From Carposina sasakii (lineage: Eukaryota; Arthropoda; Insecta; Lepidoptera; Carposinidae), in the NCBI GenBank assembly GCA_014607495.2, contig CP053162.1, positions 558,001-622,000 of the forward strand: a DNA stretch of 64,000 nt, read 5' to 3'. The notes under the pieces were generated by a model that saw only the letters and a program-made list of their open reading frames with translations, was not told the DNA's origin and made no database searches. Numbering within the stretch: the first letter of the stretch is position 1; each line of letters starts with the position of its first letter. Position numbers and translations under genes: made by a program. This document shows, piece by piece, positions 49,101 to 61,100 of this stretch.

Positions 49101-52100
49101 AAGTATAGTTGTGCACCTCAGTCGAAGGTGATCACGTCTTCGGGAGGGAAAGAGAGAGCATAGTATAGTGCACAGCCCACACAAGCACGACTATATTCAA
49201 GTCACAAACACAAATAGTAAGAGGTCACACAAAATCATTATTAACCCGCGACCTTACTTTAGTCGCAAAATGCCAACAGTTGGAACACTCACCTTTCTCC
49301 ACAGTAAGGTCGATACAGTTATACAGCCGCCACTGTGTCTCGGTGCGGAACTGAATCGTGCCGGCTAACTGCATCAACACGTGACGTAACAGCGCCGTGT
49401 CGCCGCCGTACTGCACCGACTGACGCTGCGACACCGAGCTCGCGGACAGCTCCGTGTACTCTGCGGGGCGACGCCGGGTTACACTGACGCGGTACGGACA
49501 CGGCACGGACACGGCACGGAAGAACAGAACAGAGTCGCAACGTTAAAGTAATGCTTGAATTAATGTCACGTACCTATCACGGACTTGTCACAGACCGAGC
49601 ACGGACATGGCACGGAGCGACAGGATCGAGTCGGTACGTAAACAAAAACTAATGCTTCATGGTAAGCACGTGCCGTATCCACCGACGTTGCGACATCGAG
49701 TGTTAGACTGACGCGGTACGGACCTAACGCGGACCTATCACAGAGAAAGAGAAATGTGATAGACGACGTCATTCAAAATAAATTAAATCTGTACTGCTGC
49801 GGGGCTTTACTAGAATACACCAGCTGCATCTTATTCCGTGCGTGTCTCAATAGTCTACTACGTATTTGCGTCTTCTAGGCCTTTTAGAGATGCCGGCGAC
49901 GCTTATTTGCGTCATCACACTACACGTTGACCTGATGTCGGCATGCTTAGAAAAACTGCCGGCAACGAATGTGTTAAGGAACTGGGGCGAACTTATTATT
50001 TCCATCTGCCCCCGCTATAATACTACCCGTGTCTTCAGGATCCTCCTCTATAACCCTGCAGTTCTGGCCTCCCCGTTACAGAAACACAGCCATCTAGATT
50101 TACACATTGGCTGCAAATGGCTCTTAGATCCATGTGCGAATTAACTTCCACACGATTGCCGTGGCGGCGCCACTTACTGTGCAGGTCCTGTGGCGACAGT
50201 ATGTGGATAGTTGAAGTTTCGCTTCACGAGCACGCCCTGAAGTTTGACGCCCGGCTCCGGAGGAGTCTCGGCTAGCGAACCCATCACCTGAAATGTATGG
50301 AACAGTTGATTTTTTTTCACGATTTCGGAATTAGTCCCATTTCCTTTTACCTCATCTCATTATGAAAATTAAGTTATCAATTATGAATACACCTTATGTA
50401 ACTAGTATAGAATCCTATTAAAATTTCATTGTAAGCGCTGTAGTGCCATCCTTTAGCAGTCTTGGGTCTCAAAACTATATTGCATGTAAGCTCCGTATCC
50501 TAATCTTAGCCCCGCTTTCTCCGTCTTGTCCCCACCTTCATCCGTCTTGTCCACACCTCATCCGTCTTGTCCCCACCTTCGACTTGTCCCCACTTCAGCC
50601 GTTTTGTCTCCACCTCATCCGTCTTGTCCCCACTTCAGCCGTCTTGTCCCCACATTATCCGTGTTGTCCCTACCTTAGCCGTCTTGTCTCCGCGGAAGGT
50701 GAGCGCGAGTTGTTGCGTGTTGCGCGGAGTATGTATAGCGATACGACCGCGGTGTTCACGCTGTAACGCCGCCTTCAGCCGCGACATCTCGTTCTGTTCA
50801 CCGTGGACCAGCACCTGAAAATTAATCCCCATTTAAATCTGCCCGAAACAAGATTATATGGCAAAAGACCAAAGTGACAAAGTGAAGTGGCAGTGGGCTG
50901 GTCACATCTGTCAAAGCAAACGTCTGTCTGGAAAGTTCGAACAAGATTATGCGGCAGAAGACCAAAGTGACATACTGAAATAGCAAACAGAATTGTCGGT
51001 GGGCTGGTCACATCTGTCGTAGAACCGACGGACGGTGGAGTAAACGGATTCTCAAATGAAGACCGCGCTTTGGCAAGCGTAGCGTTGGACGCCCTCCGGC
51101 CAGATAGACCGATGACTCGCAGACGCGGCTGGTAGTGACTGGATGGTGGAAACGGGAGATGGAGCCGTGTGGCGTGCTCTGGGGGAGGCCTACGTCCAGC
51201 AGTGGACTGCACACTTACCACATGCGGCGGCTTCAGTATATTAATAAACTCCGAGGTCTGCTGATAGTCCGTGTGCGCTGAGAACGATATGTAGTCCACC
51301 GACATCTTGAGCGGAAGCTTTTGACCAGACATGGATGTGATCTCCTCAGGCTCTGACAGGATTGTCTTGGCGAGGGTGCCTTCCACACAGTAACCTGTAG
51401 TAGATATACATAATTAACAAACAATATGGTTTGTACTGGCATGTTTCTTATGAATGTACTTATTGCATTTTTTTTAACAAAAACCGACATAAAGGTGAAA
51501 AGTGGGTGTGTATTTTGCACACTTTTGCCTTACCTCCTTGGGGGATAATGGGCATGACTATATATATATCAAGTAATGTATATATATGTGTATACAGGGT
51601 GTAACAAAAAGGGTATGTTAAGCGAAAAGCTATATGAACAGCCCACTGTAGGGAACCTATCCACAAAATTTGAGACCCGAAATCACATGTTTATTTTTCC
51701 GGATAGTATGGAGAATTTTTAAATATCTCAGAAATTTTCATACAATCTTGAAAAATAAAAATGTGATTCCGAGTCTTAAATTTTGTAGATAGGTTCTCTA
51801 TAGTGGGCTATTTACATAGCTTTTCGCTTAACATACCCTTTTTGTTACACCCTGTATATGTAAAACCGACTTCCACCCCCATAAGCCAAAACTCCGGCTT
51901 ACTGTAGACCCAAAAGAGTTTCACTATACCATCTTGGCTCCATCACTACACATGCCTACAATATTTGAAGATTGCCCTTGATTTCTCCAGGAACCCATCA
52001 TCAGATTCTGATGTGCTGAATATGGGTTCAACCTGGATAACAGCACACCATGTCAAACTACAAAAAAAAATATGAAATCCGTTCATAAATGACGGAATTC

Positions 52101-55100
52101 TCAGGTAACACACGTTACAAAAACCTGTTCCACCATCAGTTTCTCGGCGGCTCCATCATCAGACCTTAGAGTTATGTGTGACTGACGAAAATTCTATGTA
52201 AAAATCTAAGATCTTCCTCGTGATCCTGCGGTGGCTGCTCCATTTTATGAAGACAGTCGTGTATGAATAATGACAATAACTTACCAGCAATAATGACTCC
52301 ATTCTTCGGATCGGTGCACCACGACTCGAAGAGTTCCCGAGACAGGCCCGACTGCATCATACCGGGGGACGCCATGATCACGCACGGACCTATGTCCTCG
52401 AAGTGGTCGATACCCTGCCAAACGTAGAGTAGATTTACTCAATGTATATATGTATAACTCAATGTATAACAGTAGAGCATGCAAGGATACATAGATGCGT
52501 TCTCACTATAGGTATTTCGTTATCAATGTGCACTGCATCTCCTTCCGTGCATGTCGTTAGATTCGACTAAGGAACTTATACTCGAAACCATAAATCGAGA
52601 GACTAGTTTGACAGTTCATTTTGCACAAGTATTGCCATGGTCGGGCTAATGCTGTTCAAATCGATATTTTAAAAATACAGATTGGTATTTTACGTATTTT
52701 TTTTTATTAAAACAATCAAATTGTCAAATAATTTACAGTGCGAGGTATAATATTACAATACAATTCAATAAAAATGGTTGTATTTTTGGCGTTAGTAATA
52801 TTATTTATTAGCATCACGTTTACGGAACGTTTTCGCAATTCGTACAAAAGTATTTGGGTTCCAACATGAGTCCTTATTCTTCATTGGAGTTAAAATGAAC
52901 TATAATATGGAATTTTATCAATTTAAACAATTTATACAGTCAAGACTTATTTGATTATAGGTATAATTATATCGACATCGACTATAACGTCACTATTAAA
53001 TTTCTTCTAATTCTGGTAACCCTTCATCTGTGACTTAGTTGTCAAATTAGTCTCTCGATTTATGGTTTCGAGTATAAGTTCCTTAGTCGAATCTAACGAC
53101 ATGCACGGAAGGAGATGCAGTGCACATTGATAACGAAATACCTATAATGAAATGAATTATGGTTTTTAGTATAGGGGCGTTCTCTCAAACTAAAAACTGA
53201 TCGTTTACACCTGGCTCCGATAATCGAGCCTGTAGGATTCTGCAGTTTTGAGCAGGTAAACAAACAAGGAATGTATCTACAAACAACGTTAGAACACGCA
53301 TTCCCGCCATTAGCTGTGTTGTGTGGTAGTGTGGGCTTAGGCCTACTCAGTGTACTGCAGCATAGGTAAATACCAAACGTTGTGCAAGAAAGAATACAAT
53401 ATGGTCGATTCCGGCAGTCACAGTTAATCCTAAACGTAAAATTAGTCCTACCTGTCCTTTTCTCTCTCAGCCATTTATGTTAAGGACGGAGAGAGATAGA
53501 CCTGACTAAGATTAGGTTTAGGTTTAAGTGTGACTGCCGGAATCAACCCTAATGTCGAATACGTTACGCTTCACGTCGTGAACCTTTGACAAATTATTTA
53601 TTGTACACCAAGATATTATACAGAAAAATAGCTTACATGGATAAAACACAACGGCGTACAGATTTCTTCCAGCAAACCACTTGGGATAGCGAAAGTTGGA
53701 CACAAAAGGACGCATGTGCAAGTAAGCATGTGTCTTTCTTTGATTACATTTTATGCCGGAACAAATATTTAGTCCCGGATTATCTCCATAAAACCGACGG
53801 TAAATGCCATAATCTGCTGTTTTATATAATTCCATCTCCATTATTGCAAAAACCAGCTTGAAACGGAACGCGACAATCCATACAACAGTACCAAAAACGT
53901 AAAACCTATCAAGTGATGATAAACAAAACAAAATCGATCGTGCAATCACCTCATATTTTATTATCTATCGCATAGTGGTCACTTTTATGTACTCTTGATA
54001 AGAACGGTTGGTGTACAATTGATAGATTCCAGTTTAAATATTTCTAAGGTCACATGAGGACGTTAGTAGGATCGAGTTTAATATGTTTTAGATTTAAAAT
54101 CACTTAAAATACTGTGATATTTATTTTAAATATACAGTGTCATTCAGAACTATTAGAAGTATATAAACGTGTAAGTTTACTCGTTTACTATGAAATGTTT
54201 GTGATATATAAAATTTATGCCGGCCGGCTTTCTAACAATCAAAGTGACAAGTAAAGTGTGGAGGTACATAATTACGAATTGCATGTTAATATTTAACGCT
54301 CGGCACTTCTAATAAATTAAATCATTAGCTTTGTATGGGTTTAATAAACAAAGAAAATGGGTTAGACACCAAGCAAGACCTTGATGATATAAGCCGTCGT
54401 CGTCGTTGTCAACCTAATGCAGTCCACTGCTGGACGTAGGCTAATTATAGGTTAATTATATCCGTCTCACATATTAATAATAATAATAAATATAAGTACA
54501 ATACGAAAACAAATATACAATTACAATACAAATAGCCAGATAGTCATTGTAACGACAACATCATACATCAACAGACATGTATAGGTACATAGATAAAAAT
54601 CAGTTACCTAAAACAACTATTAGGGTGACTAGAGTACTCCTCATTGAAACCTATTAAGTATAGTCTAAAAAAGTTGTATACTTTTTTAGACTATTTTGCC
54701 ATAGCAACCTAAAGCAACCGGTACCTTTGCCCAGCGAAGGGTCAAGAATGCTATGTTATTATATTTATCTGATAATGTTAGTTAATCAATAATGAAGTCC
54801 ACAGCTGCAAGATAACCGTGATAAATAGATGAATTATATATTTATCGGTCATACATATAGTAAAATAGATACTTTATACATATGTATGTACACGTACCCT
54901 AGCATTCCTAGCTGGATCAAATTTTCAAAAATGTGGTCGAAAATGGAAATAGAACATAAGTTGCACTGTATTTTATTATACTATAAATTGTTTGCTACAA
55001 TTAATTAAGATATTAGAATACAATGTTCGTTCATGTTGTCTGATAAGATATACCAAGCGCCTATTATGTGTCATCGCAAAATGTAAAAATATATAATATG

Positions 55101-58100
55101 CATTATAAACCCCTACAATCCCAGCTAAACCGGCATCAAGCATGCTGTCCCTCAAAGCGTGGCTCATCCAAGTCCTAGAAGACAATCGTGAGCTGGTGGT
55201 GCTGTTATTCTGCTTGCCAGCCAGCTTCCTGTTCGACGCGTGGTTGACGCTAACCAGATGGCTAAGGGGCCGGGAGAGCGGCCATGTTGCCTGCATACAG
55301 GCTCAGGTTTGATGGAATATTTTTCATTGTTTACTGATTGCTTGGTCTTGTGTGGGGCTTCACGGAGCCGTGCATATCGTATTGTGCGTTCTCTGAAGCG
55401 ATCAACTAACAATTTGTCCGTTTACATCTGGCTCCGTTTTGCTAAAATTGCTAAACATGGGAGTGGTACGAGTATGGTCCTTCGTGATCTGGCGTGGTCC
55501 TGGGTAACTCATTTTGAGAACACAGCCGGTACTGTGTCATATTAAATTATGTAATTAAAGTAGTTGTATGAACACTAGGTGTTAGTAGTTATATGTACCT
55601 GCACTAGACTAAATTCATGCTATGTACACAGGTGCGAGAATGGAACAAGTTGCCGGCGGAATCACGCCGCTTGCTGTGCACAGCGCGACCTAACTGGCAA
55701 TCACTCTCCACTACCTTCTTCCAGAAACATCTACACCATCAGGTTATTATTTTACGACTGTCAGATATATATAGATTAGTTCACCCATCAGGCTATGCAG
55801 TTTACCGCTGGACGTAGGCTTCCCCCAGAGCACGTCACAAGGCTACTGCCATAGGTATGTGTCACCACGCTGGGTGCGAGTTGATGACCCCAGTGTGGTT
55901 TTTGGTTCGGACCATGTTATACCCGTATCATGTTACCTCCCGGAAGCCCTTAATCGCCTCTTAGAATACCCACGCCTTTTATTAGGCATTACGCATTAGT
56001 AGGAGACTATATTTTCATAGCATTTCCCAAACCCAGGCAAATAACCATATTCCAAATCTCCAGATACCAATAAACCTGCACAGCATCTTAGAGCTGAACG
56101 AGGAAGCGATGACGGTGCGGGTGGAGCCGATGGTGACGGTCGGAGACATCACCGCCTACCTCATCCCGCGAGGGTACTCGCTGGCGGTCACCATCGAGCT
56201 GGTGGATGCTACTCTAGGAGGTACCTTCACTTGCGTGCTTCATTTCTTACAGGAACATATACATGTAAACACGGCTGTGTACGCGAAATGGGGTCGCCAG
56301 AACTGCATCATAAAGAAGTTCCAACAGCCATAACTCAAGATCAGTGACAAATTGCTAGCTCAACTCCTGATAGAATTCCCAAGTTCCTACGTCACATAAA
56401 CACCTCATAATTAAACAATTTCGAATCTAATTCACAAATTCACAACCTTCCACTAATAGCTCTGAAAATTACAGGATTAGACCTGCCTTGATACTAGGGC
56501 AACTTTATTTTTATAAGCAAGCTTTTCTATTATATTCAAAAACCTATACTAAAGACGATATATGTCAACAATTTATACCAAATCATACTATTTCAGGTTT
56601 AGCATTTGGAACAGGCATGTCGACCCACTCCCACAAAGCAGGCCTGTACCACGAGACCATCACCAGCTACGAGGTGATCCTCTCAGACGGCTCCCTCATC
56701 ACTGCCACCGCCGACAACGAATACGCCGACCTTTACAAAGCTTTACCCTGGTCTCACGGCAGCTTAGCCTTCCTCGCAGGATTAACCATCAAAATTGTCA
56801 AGATAAAACCTTATATACGTCTCAAATACACCCCAATTAGAGGGCAGAAGCAATACTGCGACGTTATTAGAGAATTATCTGGCGCTAAACAGGCTAAACC
56901 AGAGGTTTTCCCCGATTATGTAGAAGCGACCATCTTTAGTAAGGACGAGGCTGTAATAATGACCGGAGATTATTCTGATTACGACCCAAAAATACCCGTG
57001 AACTACTGTTCTAGATGGTACAAGCCGTGGTTTCATAAGCACGTACAGTCTTTTCTAGACAGCGATGATAGAGAAGAACTCATACCGCTCAGAGAATACC
57101 TGTTAAGATACAACAGAGCTATATTTTGGGTGGTGGAGGACATGCTATCGTATGGCAATGACAAATGGTTCCGCTTCCTATTCGGTTGGCTATTACCGCC
57201 TAAGCCAGCGTTTCTAAAATTCTCAACGACATCCGGCGTCCGTGCTTATACTTTTACAAAGCAGGTGTTCCAAGACATTGTCCTCCCCTTAAACGAGTTG
57301 GAGAAACAAATAGATGTCGCCACTGAGCTGTTCGATAAATACCCTCTACTAGTGTACCCGTGTAAAGTGATCGATCACGGTCCATCGTCCGGCCAGTTAA
57401 GGCGGCCGGACGCTAAATACATCGTGCCGGGAACTAACTACGCAATGTACAACGATTTGGGCGTTTACGGCGTGCCGGGGCAGGTTAAGAAGAAGAAGCC
57501 ATATAACCCAGTGGCAGCTATGAGAAAAATGGAGGAGTTTACGAGAAAAGTCGGCGGTTTTTCGTTTCTTTACGCGGATATATTTATGACAAGGAGTGAG
57601 TTTGAGGAGATGTTTGATTTGACGCTTTACGAGGCCGTCAGGAGGAAGTACAAGGCGGAGGGTGCATTCCCACACTTGTATGATAAGGTCAAACCGGAGA
57701 TAGATGTGTTTGCGTTTGGTGAAGGTGTTAATAAAGCCTGATTTGTGTTTTAAAAAAGTTTAAAAAGCATCAATTTGTAACATTATTGTGAAATAAATTA
57801 ATATTATTTTTTATGATTATTTTTAGGTTGTTTCATTATGTAGATCGTTTCGGAGGCTTGTAAACTCGATGTAACGTAATAGAATATTTAAATATTAAAA
57901 TAAACAAAGCTATGTGGTATATTTGAATGAAACAGGGACAGCCAAATTACAAATCTTCTTGATATCTCAGTCTATTCCATAATAGTAAAAATGAGATATA
58001 ATTGTTCGCACCTAGTTACAAGTGTTTGTTTCTAATGAGTTACACTGTTACAGGCTAGAGAAGGGCTTTTCAAATATTGTCCTAGGAGTATTTAGTTGAT

Positions 58101-61100
58101 TCCTTTTAGACCTAGGTGTGCGATATACAGGCTGATTTTTGGCCGTCAACGTTCCCGAAAACTACGGAATCTCCTCATCATCACGATCATTTTTCTCCAT
58201 GGAAGCACACCTGGGAAGTGTCTTGTTTCCAAAATATTAGGGTCCAAAGTTGAGTAAATAGACTGTGTTTTTCTGCGTAAATGCACATAGACGCGCGTAG
58301 CAAGATTTTTTCACGAGAAATAATTAATATCTCTAAAAAAAACTAACATAAACACTAGACACTATAAATTTCGCCCGATCTAGTAAATATAAATAAACAA
58401 CAAATAAAATTAAAAAAACAACAAAAAATTTTTTTTTTTTCCCAGAATTTTTTTTTTGGCATTAACTTACTTTATTTGATGTATAGAATGGCCACAAAAA
58501 ACACCCTGTATGTAATCTTTTCAGTCTACATACCTTTAAATTGGAGATATGTCGAAACACAAAAGGATTGTTGACAGCAATCTGCCGCCTGATGCGGTCG
58601 TTCATAGCATTGACGTAGGTTTGGTAGACCGCCATACACTTCTTGGCGAGAGACGACGCGTAGTAGATCGGGATGTCTTGTAGCTCCGGGTGGAGGGACC
58701 AAAACTCATCTGTAGGGGGAATAGGCGAATGTTAGAAAAAGAAAGCAGTTATATTTTCATTTTCGTTACGCTAATTACTCTATTAAATGCTCTGCCTACC
58801 CCGTAAGGGATAAAGGCGTGATTATATGTATGTATATATGTATTACCCTAATTAACACACCCAATACATAAACTAATATAACTGCTAAACATGCTTACAT
58901 CAACCAACATACAAACTAACACACCTGCGCCCGTAGCATGAATTTGGTGAGAGCGAGATGTCTCGCATTTACGCGATAAATGTTCACAGAGCTATGTAAT
59001 GATTAGAGATGTAAACGTATGTACTTGCCGTGTAAAAAGGGATTGCAAAGCACTTTTTTCAGGGCAAATTCAATCATTCCTAGCTTGAGAACGAGTGTCT
59101 ATTCTAATTCCTAACTCCTGGTTCGTCTTCAGGCTATTGCAGTCCACTGCTGGACGTAGGCCTACCTCAGGGCACGTCACAAGGCTACTGCCACAGGGGG
59201 TTTTGCCCATAGTCACCACGCTGGGTGACCGCAGTATGATTTTCAGATTATGTTGTCAGCACGGGAAACCCTTAATCGCCTCGTACGATACCCACGGGCA
59301 GACATGGAGTGGTACAAACTCTACTCTGCCAGCACCACGCGGCTTAATTCCTAACTCCTATTTACACGCAAAGTACAGACATTTACTTTGTCTAGTTGCT
59401 AGTATATAGCTCTGTGAATTTGACGTTTAAATGTTTGATATCTCGCTCTCGCCAAATTCATGCTACGGGCGCTGGTTACATAAGCCACTCACACCTGGAA
59501 GGAATCTCTATTAGGTGAATTCGCTTTTGCAATAATTTGTTAATGATCACTTGTGTGCAATAAGGAACATGAATAAATATTACTGTCACACCAGCACGAG
59601 ATCCCACAGGCACGTTCAGCATAGCGGTGACAGGTGGAAATTATCAGTGACTAGTTGCTAGCTTATCGCCTGAGAGGATGCCCGAGTTCCTTAAGCGACT
59701 ATTACGACATGCATGGGGAAAGACGTGTAGCTGATGTATTCTAGTGAAACCCCGCATCAGTAACACACCCTGTACACTACCCTGCACTCCCCCTGCACAC
59801 ACCCTGTACACTCCCTCACCCAGGATGAGCAGCAGCTCCTGCGCTCGACCCAGCGCGAACACGGGGATGAGACATCGTCCCCCACGACACACGATGTCGC
59901 TCACGAGCCCCGTGAAGCGTCCCTCGCGCTCCTCGCGCTTCTCGTGGATGTGCGTGCCGTACGTCGACTCCTGCGCACGCGAGGCAATAAGGTTCTTACA
60001 TCGTAGATAAACATATATGTCGACTCCTGACAGGGTATGGAGGCATAGGGAATAAAACAACAATCTTAGAAACTATGGCACTAATTTCCGAGACAAAAGA
60101 GTCCTTTTAACATTGTTTTTTTAACAGTTCTAAAATGACTAATCTAATTTAATAAGCAGTAAGGTAATATTGGCCACCACTGGCCGCGTGGTGCCGGCAG
60201 AGTAGAATTCGTACCACCCCATGTCTGCCCGTGGGTATCGTACGAGGCGATTAAGGGTTTCCGGGAGGTGGGCAGCAGCGCCTCCCGTGTTGACAACATA
60301 GTCCAAAATACAAACTGCGGTCACCAACCCGCCTGCCCAGCGTGATGACTATGGGCAAATACCCCCCATGGCAGTCTTGTGACGTGCCCTGGGGGAGGCC
60401 TACGTCCAGCAGTGTACTGCAATAGGCTGATGATGATGATGAAGGCAATATTGACAAATATACTAGATACATATTTACTTGGAGTGACGAAACTATTTGT
60501 CTAGCTATTTTCCCATTTGTTTATTGGTCTGCTTAAGTATTTTTAGTAGGTAGAAGAAACAATTGCCAGTTATTTGATGTAGGCCTCCCCCAAGGTACGA
60601 CACAAAGTTTAAGTTCTAAGTAAATTACTAAGTAGACTTTACAATACATAAGTTATTGACGGCCGATTGGTGTAGTTGGTAGTGACCCTGCCTGCGACGC
60701 CATAGGTCCTGGGTTCGAATCCCGGTAGGTGCAAACATTGATATGATGAATATCGATGTTTGCTTCCGAGTCATGGATGTTATCTAAGTTATCTATGTAT
60801 TTATATACCGTTGCTTAGTACCCACGACACAAGACCTTATGGATCTTAGTGTGGGACTAAGTTAATGTGTTGTGTAGTGTGTGAATATTGTGTATATTTA
60901 TTTATTTAAGTCATCAAATACATACCGTAATCAACACATCAGGATGTACTGTAGGAATCTCTGCAGCCATCAGATGCCTGTCCTCTTGTCTTGAGAAGTC
61001 ACCAGTGTATAAGACCTAAAGGCAAATAAAACACTATTAGCGAGTTTATGAAGCAAACTAAAAAGGTACTACTGCTGTCCAGTCCTATTCAGTGGTATCA

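Noticed and set aside
53524..53949. 141-codon minus-strand ORF
   Set aside because: Overlaps the palindromic MITE and a LINE-tail sequence (AGATTTCTTCCAGCAAACCA, also near 31105). No domain recognised.
56488..56596. Upstream extension of the last DHCR24 exon as part of the protein
   Set aside because: The frame is open by chance; the TTTCAG acceptor at 56591-56596 and the family junction show that it is intron.
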